A stretch of DNA of 64,000 bases from Flagellimonas amoyensis (GCF_003058265.1 NZ_QBUK01000003.1:124001-188000); one strand, 5' to 3'. Positions 9,167 through 18,389 are shown, counted from the stretch's first letter. The notes: generated by a model from the letters alone, not told the origin. Translations and numbers: made by a program.

Positions 9167-10717
9167 ATGAAGTACAAGATTGTCATTCTTTTGACCCTGT
9201 TCCTAGGTCTGGCTTCCTGCAAAAAGGGTAGGATTGAAGTGGATATTCTCATCAAGAACGGAACGGTGTACAATGGAGTCGATTCCATTCCCAATATGCT
9301 GACCATAGGGGTGGTTGGGGACAAGATTGCCTATGTTGGTAATGGAAAACACTTTGATTTTTTGGCGAATAGGGTCATTGATGCAAAAGGGATGGTCGTA
9401 TCACCGGGATTTATAGATCCCCATACCCATGCCGACAGGGATTTGAAAAATCCTGAAGAATCCCACAATAACCCCTTTTTGTTCCAGGGGGTCACCACAG
9501 TGGTCGTGGGTAACGATGGTAGTAGTGATTACCCTTTGGCGAAATATGAAGAGTTGTACAAAAAGAATGGTATCGGTACCAATGTGGCTTTTTTGGTGGG
9601 ACAGGGAACCATCAGGGAAAAAGTGATGGGCCAAAGTGATAGGGAAGCCACCGATGTGGAGGTCCTGAAAATGATGGAACTGGTGCAACAAGAAATGGAT
9701 GCCGGAGCCTTGGGCATGTCCACGGGATTGTTCTATGCGCCGGGAAGTTATGCCAGTACCGAAGAAGTGATTGAGCTGGCAAAAGTTGTGAGGCAAAACC
9801 ATGGCATTTATGACACGCACTTGCGGGACGAGGGAGCCTATTCCATTGGCTTGGTGGCTGCAGTCAAAGAAGCGATCGCCATTGGTGAAGCAGCAGATTT
9901 GCCTGTGCACATATCGCACATCAAATGTTTGGGAAAACAAGTTTGGAAACAGAGCGATTCCTTGATCACGATCATTGAAGAAGCCCGGAAAAGAGGAGTG
10001 AGGGTAACGGCCAATCAATATCCTTATGAGGCATCGGCCACCGGCCTTAAAGCGGCCGTTGTGCCACGCTGGGCGGAAAGTGGGGGAAGGGACTCCTTGT
10101 TCATGCGGTATGGGGATGCTCGATTGAAGCCCCAAATATTGGAAGAGGTAAATATGAATATTGACCAACGGGGTGGTCCTGAAAATCTCTTGATCGTTAA
10201 CGCGGACCACAAGGAATTTGAGGGGAAAACGCTCCAAGAGATAGCACAGGAGATGGGATTGGATGCCAATGAAGCTGTTTTTGAAATCCTTGACAAAGGG
10301 TATGCGAGGGTGGCTTCCTTCAGTATGTCACCATATGACATCAAAAACTTTATGCAGCAACATTGGGTGGTGACTAGTTCGGATGGCAACACGGGACACC
10401 CCAGAAAATATGGCACATTTCCAAGGAAGTACAAGGAGTATGTGAAAAACGGGGTAATCAAGTTGGCTGATTTCATCAACGGTAGCACCTCACGCACCGC
10501 AGACCTTCTTGGAATCCCCAAAAGAGGTAAAATCCAGGAAGGATACTATGCCGATATCATCATTTTTGACCAAAACACTTTTGGCGACAAAGCTGATTAT
10601 CAGGATCCTTTTCAACTTTCCATTGGGTTGCAGTATAGCCTCATCAATGGAAAACTATCGGTGGAAAAAGGAACATATAACGGAGAATTGAATGGAAGAA
10701 CATTAAAAAAAGAATAA
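9167..10717 (+). CDS. N-acyl-D-amino-acid deacylase-like amidohydrolase, lipoprotein
   Basis: A member of the D-aminoacylase branch of the amidohydrolase superfamily, expected to cleave N-acyl (often D-) amino acids or related amides. Lipobox LASC (Cys18). Metal ligands are His86 and His88 in DPHTH; further family motifs are SHIKCLGKQVW, ANQYPYEAS and SSDGNTGHPRKYGTFPR, which contains the catalytic Asp. The canonical cysteine ligand in GNCG is replaced by Asp117 (GNDG). The enzyme ends one base before the next start region (10719), so the two are tightly coupled. Acting on peptides released by the M14 enzyme is inferred. Confidence 0.85.
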   Translation: MKYKIVILLTLFLGLASCKKGRIEVDILIKNGTVYNGVDSIPNMLTIGVVGDKIAYVGNGKHFDFLANRVIDAKGMVVSPGFIDPHTHADRDLKNPEESHNNPFLFQGVTTVVVGNDGSSDYPLAKYEELYKKNGIGTNVAFLVGQGTIREKVMGQSDREATDVEVLKMMELVQQEMDAGALGMSTGLFYAPGSYASTEEVIELAKVVRQNHGIYDTHLRDEGAYSIGLVAAVKEAIAIGEAADLPVHISHIKCLGKQVWKQSDSLITIIEEARKRGVRVTANQYPYEASATGLKAAVVPRWAESGGRDSLFMRYGDARLKPQILEEVNMNIDQRGGPENLLIVNADHKEFEGKTLQEIAQEMGLDANEAVFEILDKGYARVASFSMSPYDIKNFMQQHWVVTSSDGNTGHPRKYGTFPRKYKEYVKNGVIKLADFINGSTSRTADLLGIPKRGKIQEGYYADIIIFDQNTFGDKADYQDPFQLSIGLQYSLINGKLSVEKGTYNGELNGRTLKKE

Positions 10718-10718
10718 T

Positions 10719-12044
10719 ATGAAAACCAAATCTTACCACATCTACCTACAAAGAGCAGTGGCCTTTCTCGTGTTGGTCGCCGCTATAGCCTGTTCGTCAG
10801 GGAGCGAAGGAGAAGAAACCCCGGCCCCCGATGCGCAAGCACCGTCCAAGCCCACAGGGTTGATTGCCGAGGAGATTACCCAGAATTCCCTCTACCTCTA
10901 TTGGGAGCCGGCTACGGACAATGTAAAGGTGAAGAACTATTCCCTCTACCTGGACAACAAGTTTTTGGTGGGTTCGGGCAAAGCTTCCTATGCAATATCT
11001 GGTCTGGAGCCTGGAAAAATGTACTCGTTTCAGGTACAGGCCAATGATGCGGCCGGTAACTCTTCGGAGCTCAGCGAGCCCCTGAACATATCCACAGTGG
11101 ACAAACTGGAGGCAGAACTCCGCCACGATTCTGGGAACATTGAGACTTATTTGAGAGGTTTTGTGGATAATGTACCAGGCTTTTCGGGCAATAATTACAA
11201 AGTACCGACCGAGAACGACATGAAACAATGGGAGCTGATCATCGATGCCCTTTTGGATGACAACATCCCCGAAGCCGTGGAGCAGGCGGTCTATCTCAAC
11301 TATCAGGTAGTGGAGTTCACGGATACGTTTTCCAGTCCCAACCAAGTTTTTTATGTTCTTAAGGAATTTTCCATAAGGAGCAATTATTGGGGCACTTTCG
11401 TATTCAGCAAGACCCCAAAAAGAGAAAACCTCGTACTGGCGGCCCCACATGTGCTCCATGATCAGAACACAGGTTACCAAGCGGCTTATATTTTTAGACA
11501 AAATGTGCCCAAAGCACTTTTCATCAGTGGAGCGCACCGATGCAATAGGGAAGAACCAGCGCCCTGCTCTGGAACCACAAGTGCCTGCAGTACCAACTAT
11601 CAGGCATATCGGGTGTCGGACGTGCCCCATAATGTGAACTCCATGTTCCAGAAAACTACGGAAATGATGTACGATGCCCTGCCCAACAGCGTCTTTGTGC
11701 AATTGCACGGCTTTGATAAGGAGCCGTCCGATCCTTCTTTAATCATCAGCAATGGGACAAACAAGACCCCGCAAACGGATTATGTGGCCATGCTAAGGGA
11801 TGCATTATTACAGGAAGATAATAGTTTGACCTTCAAAATACCGCATATCAATTTGAATTGGACCCGCTATGCGGCATTTGACAATACCCAAGGACGATAT
11901 ATCAATGGTTCGCCCAATCCTTGTAGCGTTGAGGCTACCAACACCACCGGAAGGTTTGTGCACATTGAGCAGGAAAGGTCCAAACTGCGCGCCAACGAAA
12001 CAGGGTGGGCCAAGGTGAGCAATGCTCTTGAAAAAGTATTTTGA
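10719..12044 (+). CDS. Fibronectin-III lipoprotein with N-formylglutamate-amidohydrolase-like metallohydrolase core
   Basis: A lipoprotein (Cys25 in AIAC) with a low-complexity acidic/Pro linker, one fibronectin type III domain at about 42-127 (PTGLIAEEITQNSLYLYW), then a ~300-residue domain I cannot name with confidence. That domain has a metallohydrolase pattern: PHVLHD (His244, His247, Asp248), GAHRCNR (His273-Arg274), VQLHGF (His330) and HIEQER (Glu417). The order and spacing recall N-formylglutamate amidohydrolase/M14-like phosphorylase folds. Four cysteines around 275-290 could form disulfides. It is the last gene of locus A, before a strong terminator. The catalytic assignment is inference. 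Confidence 0.7.
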   Translation: MKTKSYHIYLQRAVAFLVLVAAIACSSGSEGEETPAPDAQAPSKPTGLIAEEITQNSLYLYWEPATDNVKVKNYSLYLDNKFLVGSGKASYAISGLEPGKMYSFQVQANDAAGNSSELSEPLNISTVDKLEAELRHDSGNIETYLRGFVDNVPGFSGNNYKVPTENDMKQWELIIDALLDDNIPEAVEQAVYLNYQVVEFTDTFSSPNQVFYVLKEFSIRSNYWGTFVFSKTPKRENLVLAAPHVLHDQNTGYQAAYIFRQNVPKALFISGAHRCNREEPAPCSGTTSACSTNYQAYRVSDVPHNVNSMFQKTTEMMYDALPNSVFVQLHGFDKEPSDPSLIISNGTNKTPQTDYVAMLRDALLQEDNSLTFKIPHINLNWTRYAAFDNTQGRYINGSPNPCSVEATNTTGRFVHIEQERSKLRANETGWAKVSNALEKVF

Positions 12045-12070
12045 TGGATTCCACAATTTAAGATGAATAC

Positions 12071-12096
12071 AAAAGGCCCTGATTCAGGGCCTTTTT
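12071..12096. terminator. Bidirectional rho-independent terminator
   Basis: The arms AAAAGGCCCT and AGGGCCTTTT surround a short GATTC loop and are followed by a T run. The hairpin lies between the convergent ends of locus A and proline dehydrogenase and can serve both strands. Confidence 0.85.
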
Positions 12097-12114
12097 GGAT
12101 GGTTGTTGTGTTGG

Positions 12115-13299
12115 TTATTCCAGATTCTTTCTTCTGAGCAGTTCTTTTTTGATGAGTTCCATTTCCCTCGAGGATTGGGAGCCGACAGAGGAGTTTTCCT
12201 CGGCACGCCTAATCAGATAAGGCATCACGTCCCGAACCGGGCCAAAAGGGACATACTTCGCCACGTTATAACCCTGCTCGGCCAGATTGTAGCTGATATT
12301 GTCACTCATGCCATAGAGTTGTCCGAACCAAATGCGTCTATCGGAATTGGAAATGTTTCGTTCCTCAAGTTTTTTAACCAATTGGAGACAGCTCAATTCG
12401 TTGTGGGTTCCTAGAAAAAGGTCAAATACATCAAGATTTTCCAGGACAAAATTGCCTCCGTTGTTAAAATTTTGGTCGGTACTGGACTTGTCTTCACAGA
12501 CCGGACTTTCATACCCATGCTCAAGGGCTCTGTCCCGTTCTTTTTCCATATAGGCGCCCCGAACCAATTTTACCCCAATCTTGATATGGTGTTGTTCGGC
12601 GAGACGTTTTAGCCACTTCAAATAGTCGTATTTTTTGCTCAAATAGAGTTGTACGGTGGTGAATATGACCGTTCGTTGGGTATTGTATTTTACCATCATC
12701 TCTTCGGCAAGCCCGTCAATGGCGGCATGGCACCAAGATTCCTCGGCATCGACCATGATCTTCAAGTTATCTGTTTTGGCCACAGATTGACATATCTTTT
12801 CAAAACGGTTCCTCACCTTGTCCCATTTTTCCATTTCTGTTGCATCCAAAGGGTCACCGTCTGATACTTTTTGGAAGAGTTCAAGATTTCCTAAACCAGA
12901 GGGTTTGAACACCAAGAAGGGAACCTGTTTCTGAAACTCTGAAAACTGGCAGATTTTTAGCAAGGTTTCCAAAGTTTGGTCAAAACTCTCTTCATTTTCG
13001 GCACCTTCCACCGAATAGTCTAAAATGGACATGATGCCCCCGTCATCATACAGTCCATCTATCTTTGTTTTGCATTCCACAAGACTTTCTCCCCCACAGA
13101 ATTGGGAAAAAATGGTTTTTTTGATGATGGGGTCAATAGGGAGCCTGCTTTTAAAGGCAATGTTGAGCAAGGGTTTTGCCATACGGGTGAGCCACCCATA
13201 TTCCAGCATTCCAAAAAGAAATTTGGCCTTCAGGAGTTCTTTTTTGGTCTTGGAGCCGAAAGCGATTTGGGTGTTATTGAAATTTATAGTGTCCGCCAT
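12115..13299 (-). CDS. Proline dehydrogenase (single-domain, FAD-dependent)
   Basis: Oxidises L-proline to pyrroline-5-carboxylate with FAD, the first step of proline catabolism, associated with the inner membrane. The 394-residue protein is the ProDH barrel alone, without the P5C dehydrogenase half of PutA. Family motifs include the N-terminal NNTQIAF, KLVRGAYMEKER (substrate/FAD region) and the C-terminal YVPFGPVRDVMPYLIRRAEEN. ATG 13299 is preferred over an upstream GTG at 13326 because the family begins close to this point. Its position between two peptide-import loci suggests a link to proline released from peptides, but hairpins on both sides indicate separate transcription. Confidence 0.93.
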   Translation of the reverse strand: MADTINFNNTQIAFGSKTKKELLKAKFLFGMLEYGWLTRMAKPLLNIAFKSRLPIDPIIKKTIFSQFCGGESLVECKTKIDGLYDDGGIMSILDYSVEGAENEESFDQTLETLLKICQFSEFQKQVPFLVFKPSGLGNLELFQKVSDGDPLDATEMEKWDKVRNRFEKICQSVAKTDNLKIMVDAEESWCHAAIDGLAEEMMVKYNTQRTVIFTTVQLYLSKKYDYLKWLKRLAEQHHIKIGVKLVRGAYMEKERDRALEHGYESPVCEDKSSTDQNFNNGGNFVLENLDVFDLFLGTHNELSCLQLVKKLEERNISNSDRRIWFGQLYGMSDNISYNLAEQGYNVAKYVPFGPVRDVMPYLIRRAEENSSVGSQSSREMELIKKELLRRKNLE

Positions 13300-13433
13300 G
13301 ATGATTTCGCGTTTGTTGACACCCACAGATTTTGCCCTATCAAATACGAAAACGGGCCAAAACCCAAAATAGGTGGTACAGATCTAATTTTTAAGTTGAT
13401 TTGCCTTGGTACAGGCAGTTATGAATGAAGAAA

Positions 13434-13466
13434 GTATCGTGGCGATGGTATGGTTCGCCACGATAC
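13434..13466 (-). terminator. Terminator of the peptidase/amidohydrolase operon
   Basis: A perfect 12-bp inverted repeat (GTATCGTGGCGA and its complement) with a 9-nt loop lies 59 bp past the amidohydrolase stop. Read on the - strand it is followed by TTTCTTC, fitting termination of locus B before proline dehydrogenase. Confidence 0.75.
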
Positions 13467-13524
13467 ATAAAAGGGCACACTAACCTAATTTACTATAAAA
13501 CAACTCATGTTTCAACAATCTATT

Positions 13525-15129
13525 TTAGCCCTTTATTCCTGGTTGCAAGATTTTGTAATTGGTCTTTTCCTTTTCTTTTTTCACCATTTCCTTTACATCT
13601 TCCAAAAGTTGTTTGGCATCATAAATGATCCCGTCCTTGATGGTGTATTTTACACCGCCCACCCTTTGGATCGAATTGTCATCCATCAGTTTGATGGCTC
13701 CCGTTCCATAAAGCGTCTTGAGGTTGACCAATGGATTTTCTTCCGTGATCACAAAATCGGCCAATTTGCCAACGGCGACCGTTCCAATTTTATCATCCAT
13801 GCCCAAGGATTCGGCACCGTTCAACGTGGCAGCCTTGATGATTTCCAAAGGATGGAATCCAGCTTCCCTCAAAAGTTCCATTTCGCGGGCATATGAAAAA
13901 CCGTAGAGTTCATAGATGAATCCGGCATCAGTGCCGACGGTAACCCTACCACCCCTGTTTTTATACTCATTGATGAAAGCCATCCAAAGCTCGTAGTTCT
14001 TTTTCCAATCAATTTCGAGCTCAGTGCCCCAGTAGTGCCAGTATGAACCATGCGATTGTCTGCTGGGTGAATAGAACTCCCAAAGGCTTGGTAACGTGTA
14101 TTCCTCATGCCATTCAGCACGCATGGCCCGAGACAGGTCCCTGTTGGCTTCATAAATGACCATAGTGGGCGAAAGTGTGAAGTCCAGATCAAGGAGTTCG
14201 TTCATTACGGCGTTCCACTTTTCAGAATGGGGTTTGGCGGCTTGTTCCCAAAGTATACCAGCTTCCCCAAAACGATCCTGCTCGTTTTGATAGTTATAGT
14301 CCAAAGAGTAGTTCTGTACCGTTCTGTCTTCGAACAATGCCTCAGGTAGGCCATACCAGTGCTCCATGGCGGTAAGACCAGCCCTGGCACTGTGGAGTAC
14401 GTTCCATCTGCCCACATAGACCTGGGCATGGTGCATTTTGGACCGTAGGCCCAAGTTTTTGTTTTCTTTGAGGGCTGCGGCCATCACTTCTGGCTCGGCA
14501 CCAAAGAATTTGATGCCGTCCGCGCCTTTTTTTGCGTTTAAACGCACCCATTCCACTGCTTCTTCCGGAGTGGAAATGTCTGCCCTTCCCGAGCCACCTT
14601 CCAGCTTGCTGCCAAAAGCGGTGTAGGCCAATATTCTTGGGGCCGTTATTTCATTCTTATTACTTTTCTGTTTGTGTTCCAAGGTCCACGCTATCCCATT
14701 GCCCGAGGCAGGATCTGCAATGGTGGTGATGCCGTGTCCCATCCAGAGTTTGAATACATATTCGGCAGATGTTCCCTGTGATGTACCACCAATGTGGGCG
14801 TGAGTGTCCACAAACCCGGGCATGATGTACATTCCTTCTGCATTCAGTTCCTTGCCGCCAGGTTTGAGTGCTGGACGTCTATTGGGGTTGATGGGTACAC
14901 CCGGATAACCAACGACCCTCACTTCCGTAATTTTGTTGTTCTCCACCACAATGTCCACTGGGCCCTGTGGCGGGGCCAACGTACCATTGATCAGGGTGGC
15001 GCCCCTGATAATGAGCTGGTTCCAGGGACCTTCGCCTTCGCTTCTGGCCGGTGCCTTTTCTATTTGGGAGAACCCATTTTGGACCAGTAGGCAAAATGCG
15101 AACAAGAGACTGAATTTTGAAATCTTCAT
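13525..15129 (-). CDS. Secreted amidohydrolase (prolidase/imidazolonepropionase-like)
   Basis: An amidohydrolase-superfamily enzyme of 534 residues with signal peptide ending NGFSQ. ATG 15129 is chosen because it places this signal at the N terminus; an extension to 15207 is unlikely. Metal-site motifs are HAH (His110, His112), a lysine in ADGIKFFG that may be carboxylated, His in MHHAQV and Asp in GTDAGF, followed by the typical TLNGAESLGMDDKIGTVAVGKLADF tail motif. Characterised relatives include Xaa-Pro/Xaa-Arg dipeptidases. It follows two S10 carboxypeptidases, so dipeptide hydrolysis in the periplasm is a reasonable inference, though other cyclic amides are possible. Confidence 0.87.
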   Translation of the reverse strand: MKISKFSLLFAFCLLVQNGFSQIEKAPARSEGEGPWNQLIIRGATLINGTLAPPQGPVDIVVENNKITEVRVVGYPGVPINPNRRPALKPGGKELNAEGMYIMPGFVDTHAHIGGTSQGTSAEYVFKLWMGHGITTIADPASGNGIAWTLEHKQKSNKNEITAPRILAYTAFGSKLEGGSGRADISTPEEAVEWVRLNAKKGADGIKFFGAEPEVMAAALKENKNLGLRSKMHHAQVYVGRWNVLHSARAGLTAMEHWYGLPEALFEDRTVQNYSLDYNYQNEQDRFGEAGILWEQAAKPHSEKWNAVMNELLDLDFTLSPTMVIYEANRDLSRAMRAEWHEEYTLPSLWEFYSPSRQSHGSYWHYWGTELEIDWKKNYELWMAFINEYKNRGGRVTVGTDAGFIYELYGFSYAREMELLREAGFHPLEIIKAATLNGAESLGMDDKIGTVAVGKLADFVITEENPLVNLKTLYGTGAIKLMDDNSIQRVGGVKYTIKDGIIYDAKQLLEDVKEMVKKEKEKTNYKILQPGIKG

Positions 15130-15219
15130 TTTGATCATTCTTAATTGTTTGAAATCTATTTTAAAGAAACCAGCGGACCATTGAGTTGGGGGAAGTCTGC
15201 TGGTCAAGGTTGGTTGGTT

Positions 15220-16719
15220 TTATCTTTTGTATTGCGCAGGAACACCTTCGGCAGGAAGGGATTTGCTGATAAATTCCCTCAAATCGTCATTGGCGGTTTT
15301 GAGGTCTTCTTTCCTGAGGTACATCATATGTCCGCTTCTGTAACCTTTCCAGTCCATACGGTCGCGCAATTTTCCACTGGGGTCCATTTGCCATAGGTTA
15401 TACTTGGAGTTGAAATAGTCCGTTCCACCATCGTAATATCCGGCCTGTACCAAAACATTCAGATAGGGGTTCTGTGCCATGGCCTGTCTTAGGTCATAGC
15501 CAGTGGTGTTGTTGCTACTGTCCCAAGGACGAACCGGGCCGAACATGTTGTATTTGAGGTCGGTTTCGTATTTCAAATGGTTTTTGGCATAGAAATTCAT
15601 TGCAGGGGTAAAGGAATGCAACCAACTGGTGAGTTCTGCAGCGTAATCAGGTCGGCTTCCGGTAGCTTCTTTGTCGATGCCCAAATACCTGGAATCCAGT
15701 CTGCCGATGTTGAAGCCTTCATCACGTAGCAACTCTTTCCAGAAGAAAGTTTTGGGAATGCGTAGGTTGTGCTCCAAGATCACTTTCTCCGATAGTCCAG
15801 TGTACCTCGCAATTTTAGCGGCAACTTGTTTCTTTTCGGCTTCAGGAAGAAATCCTCCCTTGGATATGGCCGGGGTGAGTTCGTCTATGGTATATTTCTC
15901 CACTTCAGGAAGCACGTCTACCAAATCTTTGGATTGCAGGTCGGAGGGCAATTTTTTGTGGAACCAAGCGGCAGCGGTATAGTAGGGCAAGAAGTTCGCT
16001 GCTTCCGGCGCAGTGCCCCTTTCAATGCCCAAAGTTGTTGGGGACACCAAAATGACCCCGTTGAGGTACATCCAGTGGGAATTTTGAAGTTCCAATGAAA
16101 GCCCGGAAACCCTTGGTGTGCCGTAACTTTCCCCGATGAGGAACTTGGGTGAGGTCCAACGGTCGTAGCGGGTAACAAAAGTATTGATCCAGGTGGCCAA
16201 ATACTCAATGTCCTGTTTTACCCCAAAAAAGTTTTTCGCCTTGGTCTTGTCGTCCATCTCGTCAATGGCCCTGGAATATCCTGTGTTCACTGGGTTCACA
16301 TAGACAATGTCGGCCACATCCAAGATGGAGTTAGGGTTGTCCTTGATGCCATAGGGCTGTACGGGATAGCCTTCGTCGTCAATTGCCAATATCTTGGGGC
16401 CTGTGTAGGCAATGTGCATCCAGACCGATGCAGAACCGGGCCCACCATTGAAGGAAATGACCAATGGTCTTTTGGATCTGTCTGTAATCCCGGTCCTTTC
16501 ATAGTACGTGAAAAAGAGTCCGGCTATGATTTTTCCTTTTTCGTCCCAAACAGGCAATTTTCCTGTGGTTGCGGTATATTTTACCGGGACCCCTTTGATG
16601 GTCACCTGCCCTGAAGTGGTGACCGTGGAATCCATATCGGTGTTCAATTGTTGTGCCTGCATCGGATAGCTAAAAGCGATCCATACGATGGCGATTGCAA
16701 AAAATCTGTACACTTTCAT
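15220..16719 (-). CDS. S10-family serine carboxypeptidase, second copy
   Basis: A secreted serine carboxypeptidase (signal peptide ending MQAQ). It has the oxyanion motif NGGPGS (Asn91), nucleophile Ser198 in GESYG, Asp430 in YYDGGTD and His464 in RSGHMMY, so the catalytic triad is complete. The 499-residue length is normal for bacterial S10 enzymes. It starts 8 bp after its paralogue upstream on the - strand and shares most residues with it over the full length, so this is a tandem duplication. S10 enzymes act at acidic pH on C-terminal residues, and several accept proline in P1. Specificity here is unknown. Confidence 0.93.
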   Translation of the reverse strand: MKVYRFFAIAIVWIAFSYPMQAQQLNTDMDSTVTTSGQVTIKGVPVKYTATTGKLPVWDEKGKIIAGLFFTYYERTGITDRSKRPLVISFNGGPGSASVWMHIAYTGPKILAIDDEGYPVQPYGIKDNPNSILDVADIVYVNPVNTGYSRAIDEMDDKTKAKNFFGVKQDIEYLATWINTFVTRYDRWTSPKFLIGESYGTPRVSGLSLELQNSHWMYLNGVILVSPTTLGIERGTAPEAANFLPYYTAAAWFHKKLPSDLQSKDLVDVLPEVEKYTIDELTPAISKGGFLPEAEKKQVAAKIARYTGLSEKVILEHNLRIPKTFFWKELLRDEGFNIGRLDSRYLGIDKEATGSRPDYAAELTSWLHSFTPAMNFYAKNHLKYETDLKYNMFGPVRPWDSSNNTTGYDLRQAMAQNPYLNVLVQAGYYDGGTDYFNSKYNLWQMDPSGKLRDRMDWKGYRSGHMMYLRKEDLKTANDDLREFISKSLPAEGVPAQYKR

Positions 16720-16726
16720 TCGATTA

Positions 16727-18232
16727 TTATTTGGTTTTTCTTAGATACTGAGCAGGTTGTCCATCCTTTGGTGTGGATAGCTTGATGAATTCCCGGATAT
16801 GCTCGTTGGAAGACTCCAGATCCTCGGTGCGAAGGTACATCATGTGTCCACTGCGGTAGCCTTTCCAACTCATCCTGTCCTTCAACTTTCCGCTAAGGTC
16901 CATTTGCCAAAGGTTGTATTTGGAGTTGAAGTAATCCGTAGCACCATCATAGTAGCCAGACTGTACCATTACGTGTAGGTAAGGGTTCTGTGACATGGCC
17001 TGGCGAAGATCATCGCCGGTAGTATTGTTGGTCCTGTCCCAAGGACGGGTATGCCCACCGATGTAATAATCCAGGTCGGTATTATAGTTGAGGAAATTTT
17101 TGAAGTAATAGTTTATCGCCGGGGTGAACGAGTGCTGCCAGGAACGGATTTCGGCCGCATAATCGGGGCGCTCGCCGGAATCGTTTTTGTCGATGCCCAA
17201 GTATCTGGAATCGAGTCTGCCGATGGTGAACCCTTCATCGCGGAGCAGTTCTTTCCAGAAAAATTGCTCGGGAATCCTCAAGTTATGCTCCAAGATCACT
17301 TTTTCGGACAGTCCGGAATATCGGGCAATCTGCTTGGCCGCTTCTTTTCGCTCCGCATCCGTGATGGAACCTCCTTTGGACATGATAGGGGTGAGTTGGT
17401 TCACGGTATATGCCTCAACCTCTGGTAAAACATCGTCGAGGTCTTTGGATTGTAGGTCGGAAGGTAGTTTTTTATGGAACCAAGCAGCAGCAGCGTAGTA
17501 GGGGAGTTGGTTGGCTGCTCCCACAACAGTTCCTCTCTCGATTCCTAAATCTGTAGGTGATACCAAAATTACCCCGTTGAGGTACATCCAATGGGAGTTT
17601 TGGAGTTCTAGGGCGAGACCTGATACACGGGGAGTGCCGTAACTCTCTCCGATGAGATATTTTGGGGAGGCCCAACGGTTTTGACGGGTCACGAAGTTAT
17701 TGATCCAAGCGGCCAGGTATTCGATATCTTGATTGACGCCGAAGAACCTTTTGGCAACTTCACTGTCCTCCATGGTACTTATGGGCCTTGAGAAACCGGT
17801 ATTTACAGGTTCTACATACACAATGTCGGCCACATCCAAGATGGAGTGGGGATTTTCCTGTACACCATAGGGTTGCACGGGATAACCTTCATCATCCACG
17901 ATGACCCTGTAGGGGCCTGTGTATCCGAGGTGCATCCAGACGGAAGCTGCCCCAGGACCACCATTGAACGAAATGAACAAGGGCCTTTTCGATTTGTCCT
18001 TCACATCCGTTCTTTCATAGTAGGTAAAGTAAAGACCGGCTATGATTTTTCCTTTTTCGTCCCAGACCGGTTGTTTTCCGGCGGTGGCCTTGTATTTTAC
18101 GGGTTTTCCCTTAATGGTGATTTCCCGGTATGTTGTCACAGTCGAATCCATCGCCGTGTTCAACTGTTGGGCGGTAGAAGTGAGCACAAACAAGAGGAAA
18201 GCCAATAGGGTCATGTAATTTTTCATGTTCAT
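16727..18232 (-). CDS. S10-family serine carboxypeptidase, first copy
   Basis: A 501-residue secreted serine carboxypeptidase with signal peptide ending TSTAQ. The catalytic set is Ser197 (GESYG), Asp429 (YYDGATD) and His463 (SGHMMY), with the NGGPG oxyanion loop at 90-94. ATG 18232 or the ATG two codons later (18226) could be the start; both leave the signal peptide intact. It is the first gene after the hairpins that follow SusD and leads a three-gene set with its paralogue and the amidohydrolase. Differences between the copies cluster in the N-terminal signal, the loop after NPVNTG, and 240-260. Confidence 0.93.
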   Translation of the reverse strand: MNMKNYMTLLAFLLFVLTSTAQQLNTAMDSTVTTYREITIKGKPVKYKATAGKQPVWDEKGKIIAGLYFTYYERTDVKDKSKRPLFISFNGGPGAASVWMHLGYTGPYRVIVDDEGYPVQPYGVQENPHSILDVADIVYVEPVNTGFSRPISTMEDSEVAKRFFGVNQDIEYLAAWINNFVTRQNRWASPKYLIGESYGTPRVSGLALELQNSHWMYLNGVILVSPTDLGIERGTVVGAANQLPYYAAAAWFHKKLPSDLQSKDLDDVLPEVEAYTVNQLTPIMSKGGSITDAERKEAAKQIARYSGLSEKVILEHNLRIPEQFFWKELLRDEGFTIGRLDSRYLGIDKNDSGERPDYAAEIRSWQHSFTPAINYYFKNFLNYNTDLDYYIGGHTRPWDRTNNTTGDDLRQAMSQNPYLHVMVQSGYYDGATDYFNSKYNLWQMDLSGKLKDRMSWKGYRSGHMMYLRTEDLESSNEHIREFIKLSTPKDGQPAQYLRKTK

Positions 18233-18330
18233 CTATGTTTATTTTAGTGCAGGTTGATGGTGAATTGTATAAATGTGATGATTTTAAATAATTGAAAATC
18301 AATTATTTGATTTTTGAATCATAGTAAGAA

Positions 18331-18389
18331 AGGGCAGGAGTTGATTATGAACGATTAAAGATATATTGAGAGAGCTCCCCTGCCCTTTT
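18331..18389 (-). terminator. Long-loop hairpin between SusD and peptidase genes
   Basis: AGGGCAGGAG (18331-18340) can pair with CTCCCCTGCCCT (from 18375) around a ~34-nt AT-rich loop. On the - strand the stem is followed by TTTCTTAC. It may terminate or attenuate readthrough from susCD into the carboxypeptidase genes. Confidence 0.5.

Noticed and set aside
9401..10237. 278-residue frame antisense to the D-aminoacylase gene
   Set aside because: It lies wholly within a gene with clear family motifs; the His/Phe/Ile-rich translation has no domain and no signal.
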